A DNA stretch of 64,000 bases from Saccharopolyspora rosea (GCF_025643595.1 NZ_CP102826.1:1116001-1180000); one strand, 5' to 3'; counted from the first letter of the stretch, positions 41,236-49,913 are shown. Numbers and translations: made by a program. Notes: generated by a model from the sequence alone, not told the origin.

Positions 41236-41817
41236 TTGACGCAGTCGCGCCGCAAACGGGACTCGGCGGCCACCAAGGACGCGTTGCTGCAGGCCGCGGC
41301 GGAACTGTTCGCCGAGCGCGGCTTCAACGCGACGACCGTGCGCGACGTGGCGACCCGCGCCGGCGCGAACCAGGCCCTGCTGTTCCGCTACTTCGGCTCC
41401 AAGCAGGAGCTGTTCGCGGCGGTGCTCAACCACAACAGCACGCGCTTCCTCGGCGAGTCCACCGCTGAGCAGCTGCCCCGGCGGTTGCTCGGCAGCCTGC
41501 TGTCGACGGAGGGGCGCAGCGGCGACGAGCACCCGATCGCGGCGATGTTGCGCTCGTACGGCGATGAACGCGCGGCGGAGCTGCTGCGCGACGAACTGGG
41601 CGGTCGCTACACGGCGCGGCTGGCGGAGCTGAGCGATGCCGAGGACGCCGAACTGCGCGCCGACCTGGTGCTCGCTTGGCTGTTCGGCCTGGGCATGGTC
41701 CGGTCGGTGCTGGGCAAGGAACCGCTGGCCGACGCCGACCCGGACGTGGTGGCCTCCCACGTGCTCCGCGCGGTCTCCGTCCTGCTGGAGCGGACGGAGT
41801 CCGCGGGCGGCGAGTGA
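41236..41817 (+). CDS. TetR/AcrR-family transcriptional repressor
   Basis: A 193-residue regulator with an N-terminal helix-turn-helix (LLQAAAELFAERGFNATTVRDVATRAG and the family motif LLFRYFGSKQELFA; about residues 12-58) and a ligand-binding C-domain. TTG 41236 is chosen because GGGGAG lies 7 nt upstream and the family start TQSRRKRDSAATKDALL follows. It is 2 bp from proA, so read-through may supply it. A perfect 22-bp palindrome between it and the P450 gene is the likely operator. The ligand is unknown; the P450 operon suggests a hydrophobic compound. Confidence 0.88.
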   Translation: MTQSRRKRDSAATKDALLQAAAELFAERGFNATTVRDVATRAGANQALLFRYFGSKQELFAAVLNHNSTRFLGESTAEQLPRRLLGSLLSTEGRSGDEHPIAAMLRSYGDERAAELLRDELGGRYTARLAELSDAEDAELRADLVLAWLFGLGMVRSVLGKEPLADADPDVVASHVLRAVSVLLERTESAGGE

Positions 41818-41847
41818 TCCGCTCTCCGTCGCGGTGCGCCTTCGCAC

Positions 41848-42027
41848 GGGGTGGTGGTCGGGAGACGGTGTGGTGGCTGTGGCGCGAAGCGTCTCCATGT
41901 GGGGTGGTGGTCGGGAGACGGTTCGGTGGCTGTGGCGCGAAGCGTCTCCATGTGGGGTGGTGGTCGGGAGACGGTTCGGTGGCTGTGGCGCGAAGCGTCT
42001 CCATGTGGGGTGGTGGTCGGGAGACGG
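41848..42027 (+). repeat. 53-bp tandem repeat, about 3.4 copies
   Basis: Units start at GGGGTGGTGG 41848, 41901, 41954 and 42007 with an exact 53-bp period; copies 2 and 3 are identical and copy 1 differs slightly (GTGTGG for TTCGG). The fourth copy stops after about 21 bp. Each full unit has GGAGACG and CGTCTCC as inverted repeats 22 nt apart, so each can form a hairpin. It lies between the tetR stop and the P450 operator. It encodes no plausible protein. Confidence 0.92.
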
Positions 42028-42044
42028 GCGGGCGTACCGTAAAA

Positions 42045-42066
42045 GATGTAAGCGCTCGCTTACATC
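42045..42066 (+). promoter_or_regulatory. 22-bp perfect palindrome, probable TetR operator
   Basis: GATGTAAGCG-CT-CGCTTACATC at 42045-42066 is a perfect palindrome 18 bp before the P450 ATG. The core TAAGCG-N2-CGCTTA is like operators of several actinobacterial TetR regulators. The adjacent TetR at 41236-41817 is the obvious binder, so the P450-ferredoxin operon is probably repressed until ligand arrives. Confidence 0.8.
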
Positions 42067-42083
42067 GTCCCAGGGAGCCGCGC

Positions 42084-43292
42084 ATGACCACCACAGAGCC
42101 GAGGACGTACCCGTTCAGCGAAGCCGACCGGCTCAACCTCGACCCCTTCTACGCCGAACTCCGCAGACGGGAACCGCTGTCCCGGGTCCGGTTGCCGTAC
42201 GGGGAGGACGCCTGGCTCGCCACCCGCTACGAGGACGCCAAGATCGTCCTCGCCGACCACCGGTTCAGCAGGGCCGAGGCGGTCGAGCGGGACGAGCCCC
42301 GGGTGCGTCCGCGACGCAGCGTCGCCAACGGCATCCTGTCGATGGATCCGCCGGAGCACACCCGCCTGCGCAAGCTCGTCGCCAAGGCGTTCACCAACCG
42401 GCGCGTGGAGAAGGTCCGCCCGCGGGCCCAGGAGATCGCCGACGGCCTCGTCGACGGGATGCTGGAGCGCGGCGCGCCGGCGGACCTCGTCGAGGACTTC
42501 GCGCTGCCGCTGCCGATCGCGGTCATCTGCGAGCTGCTCGGCGTGCCGTTCGAGGACCGCGCCCAGTTCCGGATCTGGTCGGACGCGTTCCTGTCCACGA
42601 CCAAGCTCGGCCCCGAGCAGGTCGAGGACTACATCGGCCGGATGGACGACTACATGGCCGGGCTGATCGCCAAGCGCCGCGAGCGGCCGGAGGACGACCT
42701 GCTCAGCGCGCTCATCGAGGCCCGTGACGAGCACGACAGGCTCTCCGAGGACGAGCTGGTGCGGTTGGCGTCGGGAATCCTGGTGGCCGGTCACGAGACC
42801 ACGGCGACGCAGATCCCCAACTTCGTCTACGTGCTGCTGACCCATCCCGACCAGCTCGCCGCGCTGCGCGCCGACCTGGACGGCGTGCCCCGCGCGGTGG
42901 AGGAATTGCTGCGCTTCGTCCCACTCGGAGTCGCCTCGGCGAGCCCCCGGTACGCCAAGGAGGACGTCGAGCTGAGCGGCGTCACGGTCCGCGCGGGCGA
43001 ACCGGTGCTGGTCAACACCGCCTCGGCCAACCGGGACGAGGCGGTGTTCGACGATCCGGAACGCCTCGATCTGCTGCGCCAGGAGGCCAACCACATCGGA
43101 TTCGGTCACGGCCCGCACCACTGCCTCGGTGCCCAGCTGGCCCGCATGGAACTGCAGGTCGCGCTGCGCACGCTGCTGTCGCGGCTGCCCGGACTGCGGT
43201 TTGCCGACTCGGCGGAGGACGTCGTGTGGAAGTCGGGAATGCTGGTGCGAGGGCCCCTGCGGATGCCTGTTTCGTGGGAGGGTGGACGGTGA
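42084..43292 (+). CDS. cytochrome P450 monooxygenase
   Basis: A 402-residue soluble bacterial P450. Landmarks: I-helix AGHETTATQ near residue 235, K-helix EELLRF near 273, and the heme loop FGHGPHHCLGAQLA near 340-353 with Cys347 as the axial ligand. The sequence style (for example MDPPEHTRLRKLVAKAFT) resembles CYP105/CYP107-type actinobacterial enzymes that hydroxylate natural products or xenobiotics. ATG 42084 follows AGGGAG. A 3Fe-4S ferredoxin gene follows 28 bp later, giving a redox partner. The substrate is unknown. Confidence 0.92.
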   Translation: MTTTEPRTYPFSEADRLNLDPFYAELRRREPLSRVRLPYGEDAWLATRYEDAKIVLADHRFSRAEAVERDEPRVRPRRSVANGILSMDPPEHTRLRKLVAKAFTNRRVEKVRPRAQEIADGLVDGMLERGAPADLVEDFALPLPIAVICELLGVPFEDRAQFRIWSDAFLSTTKLGPEQVEDYIGRMDDYMAGLIAKRRERPEDDLLSALIEARDEHDRLSEDELVRLASGILVAGHETTATQIPNFVYVLLTHPDQLAALRADLDGVPRAVEELLRFVPLGVASASPRYAKEDVELSGVTVRAGEPVLVNTASANRDEAVFDDPERLDLLRQEANHIGFGHGPHHCLGAQLARMELQVALRTLLSRLPGLRFADSAEDVVWKSGMLVRGPLRMPVSWEGGR

Positions 43293-43320
43293 TCTCGCTC
43301 ATGTTCGAAAGAGGTGACCA

Positions 43321-43542
43321 ATGAGCTGGTTGATCGAACTCGACGCCAACACGTGCATCGGCTCGGGCATGTGCGTCGGGACCGCTCCGGACCACTTCGG
43401 GCTGGAGGACGGCTACTCGTGCGTCAAGCAGGCGAAGGTGGAGCCCGCCGACGCGGTGATCGACGCAGCCGAGTCCTGCCCGGTCGAGGCGATCACCGTC
43501 AAGGACGCGGAGACCGGTGCGGTGATCGCCCCGGAGGAGTGA
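43321..43542 (+). CDS. 3Fe-4S type ferredoxin
   Basis: A 73-residue ferredoxin. Cluster ligands are Cys12 and Cys18 (C-x5-C, with Ser15 where a fourth ligand would be) and Cys53 before Pro, the pattern of single [3Fe-4S] ferredoxins that serve P450s. ATG 43321 follows AGAGGTG. It is the downstream gene of the P450 operon and should deliver electrons to it. No ferredoxin reductase is in the window. Confidence 0.93.
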   Translation: MSWLIELDANTCIGSGMCVGTAPDHFGLEDGYSCVKQAKVEPADAVIDAAESCPVEAITVKDAETGAVIAPEE

Positions 43543-43882
43543 CCGGGAACACGCCCGGCGTGGCGTCACGGTCCCCGCACGGGCCGGGTCTCACGGGTGC
43601 GCGCCTGCAACACGGCAGCGCCCGCGACCGCCGAGCGGGGACCCCCAGCCGCTCGCGTCGCGCAGGGCCGCGGGGCCCGGCTCAGGGGGGAGCTGGTGTC
43701 GGGTCCCGCGGTCGGTCATCCCCTGTCTTCGGACTCGTGGTGCGGCGCGGTGCCGGTTGCTTCGCGTACTCGCCGGGGGATAAGCGGCTCGCACCGCTTG
43801 TCACGGCCCTCCTGAGGTGCCCCTCACTCCCGAGCCGACCCGGACATGCCCCGGCCGACGCGCCTTCCTAGGCTTGGCAGCT
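43543..43882 (+). other. 340-bp gene-free region between ferredoxin and nadD
   Basis: No convincing protein is seen. A weak hairpin CCGGG-AACACG-CCCGG begins the region and may end the P450 operon. Further GC-rich pairings such as CAGGGG with CCCCTG (about 43684-43727) are possible, so an RNA element cannot be excluded. A -10-like TAGGCT (43869-43874) lies 8 nt before the nadD ATG. I could not match the region to a known riboswitch. Confidence 0.4.
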
Positions 43883-44521
43883 ATGTCTCGTCGGCGCCGG
43901 ATCGGTGTCATGGGTGGCACCTTCGATCCCATTCATCACGGGCACCTGGTGGCGGCCAGTGAGGTGCAGGCCCAGTTCGGCCTGGAGCAGGTGGTCTTCG
44001 TCCCGACCGGTCAGCCGTGGCAGAAGAGCCACGAGGTCGTCAGCCCGGCCGAGGACCGCTACCTGATGACCGTGATCGCCACCGCGTCCAACCCGCGGTT
44101 CCTGGTCAGCCGGGTGGACATCGACCGCGGCGGTCCCACCTACACCGTCGACACCCTTTCCGACCTGCGCGAGCAGTATCCGGACACGGATCTGTACTTC
44201 ATCACCGGCGCCGACGCGCTGGAGCAGATCGTGTCCTGGCACCGGGTCGTCGAGCTGTTCGACATGGCGCACTTCATCGGCGTCACGCGGCCCGGCTACT
44301 CGCTCGACGGCGCGCACCTGCCCAAGGGCGCGGTGTCGCTGGTGGAGATCCCGGCCATGGCGATCTCGTCGACGGGCTGCCGCGACCGGGTCCGCGCGGG
44401 ACTGCCCGTGTGGTACCTGGTGCCGGACGGGATCGTGCAGTACATCACCAAGCGCGGGCTGTACCGGGAGGGCTCCGACTCGCCTGCGGTGGAGTGGGGA
44501 CCGAGATCGTCCGATGCGTAG
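43883..44521 (+). CDS. nadD: nicotinate-nucleotide adenylyltransferase
   Basis: NadD makes deamido-NAD from nicotinate mononucleotide and ATP. The 212-residue protein has [15 protein letters not shown] at about 8-22, the nucleotidyltransferase signature, and [13 protein letters not shown] (ISSTxxR) near the C-terminus. ATG 43883 has no SD; TAGGCT 8 nt upstream suggests a leaderless mRNA. It heads the conserved nadD-rsfS-gpgP-degV order of actinobacteria. Confidence 0.95.
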   Translation: MSRRRRIGVMGGTFDPIHHGHLVAASEVQAQFGLEQVVFVPTGQPWQKSHEVVSPAEDRYLMTVIATASNPRFLVSRVDIDRGGPTYTVDTLSDLREQYPDTDLYFITGADALEQIVSWHRVVELFDMAHFIGVTRPGYSLDGAHLPKGAVSLVEIPAMAISSTGCRDRVRAGLPVWYLVPDGIVQYITKRGLYREGSDSPAVEWGPRSSDA

Positions 44522-44598
44522 TCGGTGCATCTCGGCCCCGGTCGATCACTCCGGGAGTCCGCGCGGCGCGGCGTCCCGGCACCTCGGGCCGCTCGTAG

Positions 44599-44619
44599 GC
44601 ACGGGCTCGGTGCCCGTGC
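44599..44619 (+). terminator. hairpin between nadD and rsfS
   Basis: GCACGGGC (44599-44606) and GCCCGTGC (44612-44619) form a perfect 8-bp stem with a TCGGT loop, 77 bp after nadD. It lacks a T-run, so it could be a weak terminator or a processing site. Confidence 0.4.
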
Positions 44620-44733
44620 GCTCAATTCGGAGCGGGTCCCGGCCGCGGGTTGACGGCCTGGTAGCCGCGTCGGGTCGGCTGGCTATCCTCTACCGGCGTG
44701 GGTCGCAGACCGGGCCCACCCGAGAGGAGTGAC

Positions 44734-45126
44734 GTGGCAGCCACCGAGAACGCCCGCAAGCTGGCGCTGGTGGCGGCGCAGGCCGCCGCCGACAAGAAGG
44801 CGACCGACGTGGTCCTGCTGGATGTCTCCGAGCAGCTGGTCATCACCGACTGCTTCATGATCGCCTCGGCGGACAACGAACGGCAGGTCGAGGCGATCGT
44901 CGACGCCGTCGAGGAGAAGATGCGCGCGGCGGGGTGCAAGCCGGTCCGCCGGGAGGGCGCCCGGGAGGGCCGGTGGGTCCTGCTCGACTTCGTCGATGTC
45001 GTCGTGCACGTCCAGCACTCCGAGGAGCGGTCCTTCTACCAGCTCGAACGGCTGTGGAAGGACTGCCCGCGGATCGAGTTCACCGACGCCGACCGGCCGG
45101 CCGAGCAGCAGGACGCCGAGGAGTGA
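44734..45126 (+). CDS. rsfS: ribosome silencing factor
   Basis: RsfS binds L14 and stops 50S and 30S joining when nutrients are short. The 130-residue protein has the family core KATDVVLLDVSEQLVITDCF and WVLLDFVDVVVHV. GTG 44734 follows GAGGAG. An upstream GTG at 44698, 8 nt after TATCCT, would add 12 residues as a leaderless start but lacks family support. The stop overlaps the next start (GTGA). Confidence 0.94.
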   Translation: MAATENARKLALVAAQAAADKKATDVVLLDVSEQLVITDCFMIASADNERQVEAIVDAVEEKMRAAGCKPVRREGAREGRWVLLDFVDVVVHVQHSEERSFYQLERLWKDCPRIEFTDADRPAEQQDAEE

Positions 45127-45737
45127 GCCTCGACGAGCTCGTGCTCTGGCGGCACGGCGAGACCGACTACAACGTCGCCGGGCGCATCCAGGGACACCTC
45201 GACAGCGAGCTGACCGAGACGGGTCGGCAGCAGGCGCGGCTGGCGGCTCCGGCGATCGCCGAGTTCGCCCCGGGCGTCGCGATCAGCTCCGACCTCCGGC
45301 GGGCGCGGGTGACCGCCGAGGCGTTCACCGAGGTCAGCGGCACCGCGGTCAAGCTGGACAAGCGGTTGCGGGAGACCTACCTCGGCGAGTGGCAGGGACT
45401 CAGCGGCGCCGAGGTCGAGCACGGCTGGCCCGGCCAGATGGCCACCTGGCGGTCCGATCCGACGTGGGCACCGCCGGGTGGGGAGTCCCGCGTGGAGGTC
45501 GCCGAGCGCGCTGCCGAGGTGGTCGAGGAGCTCGACCACCAGCACAGCGGGACGGCGCTGCTGTGCACGCACGGCGGGCTGATCACCGCCCTGGCCGCGA
45601 AGCTGCTCGGGCTGCCGCTGGACCTGTGGCCGGGCCTGGGCGGGATCGCCAACTGCCACTGGGCCGCGCTGCGGCGGCGCAGCGACGACCACCGCCGCTG
45701 GCGGCTGCTCGCCTACAACGCCGGTGTTCCGGAGTGA
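45123..45737 (+). CDS. gpgP: histidine phosphatase family protein, GpgP-like
   Basis: A 204-residue histidine phosphatase. The RHG motif is in LVLWRHGETDYN with the phospho-acceptor His11, and the second catalytic His is in LCTHGGLITAL. In mycobacteria the gene at this position (after rsfS) is glucosyl-3-phosphoglycerate phosphatase, which acts in methylglucose lipopolysaccharide synthesis; the assignment here rests on synteny and is tentative. GTG 45123 overlaps the rsfS stop by four bases. Confidence 0.8.
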   Translation: MSLDELVLWRHGETDYNVAGRIQGHLDSELTETGRQQARLAAPAIAEFAPGVAISSDLRRARVTAEAFTEVSGTAVKLDKRLRETYLGEWQGLSGAEVEHGWPGQMATWRSDPTWAPPGGESRVEVAERAAEVVEELDHQHSGTALLCTHGGLITALAAKLLGLPLDLWPGLGGIANCHWAALRRRSDDHRRWRLLAYNAGVPE

Positions 45738-45769
45738 TCGCGTGGCGGACCGCGTCGTAGGGTTGCGGC

Positions 45770-46630
45770 GTGTCCATTGCGGTCGTCACTGATTCGACGG
45801 CGTACCTGCCGGAAGGCTACGCGCGGCGCTTCTCGGTCCGAACCGTTCCGCTGCACGTCAGCGTCGATGGGGCGGCTCCGGTGGACGAATCCCGCTTCGG
45901 GCCGGACGACCTGGCCCGCGCGTTCGACCGCAGGCACCGGGTGACCACGGCCGGTGCTTCCCCCCGTGAACTGGCGGAGGCGTACCGCGAGGCGCTCGAC
46001 GGGGGTGCGGACGGCGTCGTGGCGGTGCACCTGTCCCGGCGCCTGTCGGGCACGTGGGACGCGGCGCGGTGCGCGGCCCGCGAGGTCGACCCCGAGCGGG
46101 TGCGGGTCGTCGACTCCCGGTCGGCGGCGATGGGCCTGGGGTTCTCCGTGCTGGCGGCCGCGGCCGCGGCGGAGTCCGGAGCCGCGCTTTCCGAGGTGGA
46201 GCGCGTGGCGGAGACGACGGCCGAGCGCACCACCACCCTGTTCTCCGTGCAGACGTTGGAACACCTGCGCCGCGGTGGCCGGATCGGCACTGCGGCGGCG
46301 GTGCTCGGCACCGCACTGGCGATCAAGCCGCTGCTGCACGTCCACGACGGCCGGATCGAGGCGTTGGAGAAGGTGCGCACGACGACTCGGGCGATGGCCC
46401 GGTTGTCGGAGGTGTCCGCAGCGGCGGCGGGTGCGGGGCCGGCCGCCGTCGCGGTGCACCACCTGGCCGCCCCGGACCGCGCGGAGCAGCTCGCCGAGCA
46501 GTTCCGCCGACGTCTGGGGGAGGCCGTCGACTGCGTCGTCTCGGAGGTCGGCGCGGTGATCGGGGCGCACATCGGGCCGGGTGCGGTCGGGGTCGTGGTG
46601 TTGCCCGGTGGCTGGCATCCGAGCGCGTGA
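45770..46630 (+). CDS. DegV family fatty-acid-binding protein
   Basis: A 286-residue DegV protein. Family motifs: VTDSTAYLP at the start, TAGASPRELAEAYREAL, VHLSRRLSGTW, and VDSRSAAMGLGF. DegV proteins bind fatty acids and, as FakB, present them to the kinase FakA; a FakA partner is not in the window. GTG 45770 is preceded by TAGGGT with 6 nt between, suggesting a leaderless mRNA. It follows gpgP, as in other actinobacteria. Confidence 0.9.
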   Translation: MSIAVVTDSTAYLPEGYARRFSVRTVPLHVSVDGAAPVDESRFGPDDLARAFDRRHRVTTAGASPRELAEAYREALDGGADGVVAVHLSRRLSGTWDAARCAAREVDPERVRVVDSRSAAMGLGFSVLAAAAAAESGAALSEVERVAETTAERTTTLFSVQTLEHLRRGGRIGTAAAVLGTALAIKPLLHVHDGRIEALEKVRTTTRAMARLSEVSAAAAGAGPAAVAVHHLAAPDRAEQLAEQFRRRLGEAVDCVVSEVGAVIGAHIGPGAVGVVVLPGGWHPSA

Positions 46631-46683
46631 GTCCCTTTCGGACGGTGGATTCCACACGATGGAGCTGAATCCGCCCAACTGAG

Positions 46684-46711
46684 TTGTCCACAGCGGACCC
46701 AGTTGTCCACA
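46684..46711 (+). promoter_or_regulatory. two perfect DnaA boxes upstream of comEA
   Basis: TTGTCCACA occurs at 46684-46692 and 46703-46711, same orientation, 19 bp apart, in identical flanks (AGTTGTCCACAG). This is the consensus DnaA box of high-GC actinobacteria. The boxes lie 54-81 bp before the comEA start, about 40 bp upstream of its putative -10. Confidence 0.7.
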
Positions 46712-46764
46712 GATGTCGAAGTTGGGTCTGTGCACGGGTTTTCGGCTCGCCTAGCTTCGGGTGC

Positions 46765-47562
46765 ATGTTCGACGTTCGAAGTTTCCGCCGTGGTTCCGAG
46801 GAATTCGACGACTCCGAAGCTCCCCCGCGGGCTCGGCTGCGAGCCCTGCGGAAGGAAGCGGCCTACGATGATCCCGAAGAGCGGGCAGGGCCCGGGTATT
46901 CGGTGACCGAGCCGGAGTCCGCGTCGCGTTCGCCGCTGGCGCGGTTGGCTTCGCGCTGGCTTCCCGAGTGCGTCCTCCGGTCCAGAGTGGACCCAGGACG
47001 AGCTGGACTGCTCGCACTGGGATTGGTGGCGCTGGTCGTCGTGGGCTGCGTCGTGACCGCGACCTGGCTCCAGCGCCCGGTGGCCGAACCCGCGCCGCCG
47101 CTGCCGCTCTCGCCGCCACCGCCTCCTGCGGCGAGCGCTCCCGCGCAGTTGGTCGTCAGCGTCGTGGGCAAGGTGGAGCGTCCCGGATTGGTCACCGTGC
47201 CCGCGGGATCCCGCGTCGCCGACGCGCTCGACGCCGCAGGCGGTCCGCTGCCGGACACCGACGTCACCGCGCTCAACCTCGCCCGCCGGCTCGTCGACGG
47301 GGAACAGCTCTACGTCGCCGTCCCCGCACCGGCGCAGGCCGCCGGGCAGTCGGGCGGCGGCGCGGGGGACGGGAAGGTCGATCTGAACACCGCGACGGAG
47401 GAGCAATTCGATGCACTGCCCGGAATCGGCGAGGTCACCGCCCGCCGGATCGTCCAGTGGCGCACCGAGCACGGCCGGTTCGACTCGGTCGACCAGCTGC
47501 GGGAGGTGGGTGGGATCGGTGAGTCGCGCTTCGCCCGCCTGCGGGAGTTGGTGCGGGTATGA
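46765..47562 (+). CDS. comEA: ComEA-type DNA-binding competence protein
   Basis: A 265-residue protein that would bind incoming DNA at the membrane. Order: a charged cytoplasmic N-terminus of about 75 residues, one membrane helix (GLLALGLVALVVVGCVV), a proline-rich linker, an SLBB domain (QLVVSVVGKVERPGLVTVP, about 128-190), and a C-terminal helix-hairpin-helix pair (DLNTATEEQFDALPGIGEVTARR). ATG 46765 has no SD and lies 7 nt after TAGCTT, so the transcript is likely leaderless. The stop overlaps the comEC ATG. Confidence 0.9.
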   Translation: MFDVRSFRRGSEEFDDSEAPPRARLRALRKEAAYDDPEERAGPGYSVTEPESASRSPLARLASRWLPECVLRSRVDPGRAGLLALGLVALVVVGCVVTATWLQRPVAEPAPPLPLSPPPPPAASAPAQLVVSVVGKVERPGLVTVPAGSRVADALDAAGGPLPDTDVTALNLARRLVDGEQLYVAVPAPAQAAGQSGGGAGDGKVDLNTATEEQFDALPGIGEVTARRIVQWRTEHGRFDSVDQLREVGGIGESRFARLRELVRV

Positions 47563-49913
47563 GCGCGATCCCGGGGCTCGACCTCCGCCTGGTTCCGGCG
47601 GCGCTCACCGTCTGGGCGGTGACGCTCATCGGCGTGACCGAGGGGTGGAAACCGGCCGCGGCGCTCGCGGTCACCGGCCTCGGCACGGCCGCGACGTTGT
47701 GGTGGGCGTTCCGGTCGCGCAGCTGGACCCGGGGAGCGCTCGGGGTGCTGCTGCTCGCCGTCGCCGCAGCCACCGCGATCGCCGTGCGCGAGTACGCGGT
47801 CGAGCACCACCCGCTGCGGGCCGCGGCCGACCGCGGAACGCGGGTGACGGTGCGGGTCACCTTGAGCGGAACACCGAGGCCGATGCGAGGCGCGGGTTTC
47901 GGAGCCCGTCGCGCGCAGGACAGAGCGGTCGTGCACGCGGAGCTGCGGAGCGCGGAAGTCGCGGGCCGGCACGTCGAAGCGGGCGGCCCGGTGGTGCTGC
48001 TGGTGCCGACCGAGCAGTGGCGAGGGCTGGTCGGCGGCCAGCAGGTGCTCGCGACCGGCAAGCTCGCCCCACCGCGCGGCGGCGATCTCACCGTCGCGTC
48101 GGTGCGGGTGTTCCGGCCGCCGAGCGGCATCACCGCTCCTCCGACGTGGCAGCGGGTCGCCGAGGACCTGCGCCAGGGGTTGCGGCGGACCAGCGCCGCC
48201 GTGTTGCCGCCGGATGCGGCGGGACTGCTGCCGGGGCTCGTCGTCGGTGACACCGGGGCGCTGTCCCCCGAGGTCGAGCGGGACTTCGAGACCGCCGGGC
48301 TCACCCACCTGACGGCGGTGTCGGGGGCGAACCTCGCGATCGTGTGCGGGGCGGTGCTCCTGCTGCTGCACCTCGTCGGGGCGGGGCCGCTGGTGTCCGC
48401 GCTCGGCGCGGGCACGGCACTGGTCGGGTTCGTGGTCCTGACCGGACCGGAACCCAGCGTGCTGCGGGCCGCGGTCATGGGCGCGGTGGCGTTGCTGGCG
48501 CTCGTGGTGGGCAGGCGGCGGTCGGTGCTGCCGGTCCTCGCGGCCTCCGCGATCGGCCTGCTGCTGGTGCTCCCCGAACTGGCGGTCAACGCGGGGTTCG
48601 CGCTGTCGGTCGCCGCGACCGCCGGACTCGTGCTCCTGGCGCCCTCGTGGTCGTCGGCACTGCACGCCAGAGGAGTACCGCGCGGACTGGCCGAAGCACT
48701 CGCGGTTCCGCTGGCCGCGCACGTCGTCACCGCGCCCCTGCTCGCAGGGCTGACGGGGGAGGTCAGCCTGGTGGCCGTGGTGGCGAATCTGCTCGCCGAC
48801 CCGGTCGTCGCACCCGCCACCGTATTCGGGGTGCTCGCCACCGCAGCCACGCCGGTGTGGTCCTCGGCGGCGGACGTGTTCGGGTGGCTGGCCGGACCGG
48901 AACTGGAGTGGATCCTGCTGGTCGCCGACCGCGCGGCGGCGGTGCCCGGGGCCGTGGTCGACTGGCCGTCCGGGACGGTCGGTGGGCTGTTGCTGGCCGG
49001 GCTCGTCGCGTTCGCGCTGTTCTGCTCGCGCAGCAGCAGGCTCAGGCGGGGAGCGGCCTTCCTGGTCGTGCTCGCGGTGCTCGTGCTGGTACCGGTGCGC
49101 GGCTTCCTCCCGGGCTGGCCGACTCCGGGGTGGAGCATGGTCGCCTGCGACGTCGGCCAGGGTGACGGGCACGTGTTGTCCACCGGCCGGGAGGGCGAAG
49201 CGGTCGTGGTCGACACCGGGCCCGACCCGAGCAGGTCGGCGGAATGCCTGCGACGACTGGGAATTCGCCGCGTCCCCCTGGTGGTGCTGACGCACCTTCA
49301 CGCCGACCACGTCGGGGGTCTCGGAGCGCTGCTCGCCGATCTGCCGGTCGGTGCGGTCGCGGTCGGGCCGCTGCACGAGCCGTCGTGGGCGATGAGCGAC
49401 GTCCGCCGCGACGCCCGGGCGCACCGGGTCCCGGTCGTGCCGTTGGCGGCGGGGCAGCGAGCGGCCTGGCCAGGGCTGGTCCTCGACGTGCTCGGGCCGG
49501 TGGGGCCGCTGGCGCGGACCACGTCGGCGGATGACGCGAACGACGCTTCCGTGGTGCTGATGGCGACCACAGCGGCGGGGCGGATCCTGCTGACCGGCGA
49601 CGTCGAGCTGGCCGGCCAGGCGCAACTGCTGTCGTCCGGGGCGGACCTGCGCGCCGACGTCCTCAAGGTCCCGCACCACGGATCCCGCTACACGACGCCG
49701 AAATTCCTCCGGGCGGTGCGGCCGCGGCTCGCCGTGATCAGCGTCGGCAACGGCAACAGCTACGGCCACCCGAGTCCGCTCGTGACCGGCGCGTTGGCCC
49801 GCACCGGCACCAGGACGCTGCGCACCGACGAGGACGGGGACATCGCGATCCTGCCCGGCCCGCAGGGCCCGCGGTTCGCCGTCCGCGGCGAACCGATCCG
49901 CGCGGGTCCGTGA
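47559..49913 (+). CDS. comEC: ComEC/Rec2-type DNA uptake channel
   Basis: A 784-residue protein that transports single-stranded DNA across the membrane. It has an N-terminal OB-like external domain, the Competence domain with about ten helices (TAVSGANLAIVCGAVLLLL, GLVLLAPSWS), and a C-terminal metallo-beta-lactamase domain with LTHLHADHVGG near residues 576-586 and VPHHGSRYTTP. ATG 47559 overlaps the comEA stop by four bases. The comEA-comEC pair is complete, so uptake of DNA is possible, although most actinobacteria are not known to be naturally competent. Confidence 0.92.
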   Translation: MSAIPGLDLRLVPAALTVWAVTLIGVTEGWKPAAALAVTGLGTAATLWWAFRSRSWTRGALGVLLLAVAAATAIAVREYAVEHHPLRAAADRGTRVTVRVTLSGTPRPMRGAGFGARRAQDRAVVHAELRSAEVAGRHVEAGGPVVLLVPTEQWRGLVGGQQVLATGKLAPPRGGDLTVASVRVFRPPSGITAPPTWQRVAEDLRQGLRRTSAAVLPPDAAGLLPGLVVGDTGALSPEVERDFETAGLTHLTAVSGANLAIVCGAVLLLLHLVGAGPLVSALGAGTALVGFVVLTGPEPSVLRAAVMGAVALLALVVGRRRSVLPVLAASAIGLLLVLPELAVNAGFALSVAATAGLVLLAPSWSSALHARGVPRGLAEALAVPLAAHVVTAPLLAGLTGEVSLVAVVANLLADPVVAPATVFGVLATAATPVWSSAADVFGWLAGPELEWILLVADRAAAVPGAVVDWPSGTVGGLLLAGLVAFALFCSRSSRLRRGAAFLVVLAVLVLVPVRGFLPGWPTPGWSMVACDVGQGDGHVLSTGREGEAVVVDTGPDPSRSAECLRRLGIRRVPLVVLTHLHADHVGGLGALLADLPVGAVAVGPLHEPSWAMSDVRRDARAHRVPVVPLAAGQRAAWPGLVLDVLGPVGPLARTTSADDANDASVVLMATTAAGRILLTGDVELAGQAQLLSSGADLRADVLKVPHHGSRYTTPKFLRAVRPRLAVISVGNGNSYGHPSPLVTGALARTGTRTLRTDEDGDIAILPGPQGPRFAVRGEPIRAGP

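Noticed and set aside
41848..42027. CRISPR array at the 53-bp repeats
   Set aside because: The repeats are contiguous without spacers and no cas genes are present.
41426..42136. Minus-strand ORFs with repeated peptides such as ATATEPSPDHHP
   Set aside because: They arise from translation of the 53-bp tandem repeats and antisense tetR; codon use and composition are not protein-like.
43543..43882. ydaO (c-di-AMP) or cobalamin riboswitch upstream of nadD
   Set aside because: Some GC-rich pairings and the GGGGGAT-like stretch looked suggestive, but the conserved core blocks of either class are not found.
44698..44733. Leaderless start of rsfS at GTG 44698
   Set aside because: TATCCT lies 8 nt upstream, but the extra residues (RRPGPPERSD) are not typical, while the GTG at 44734 has a strong SD.
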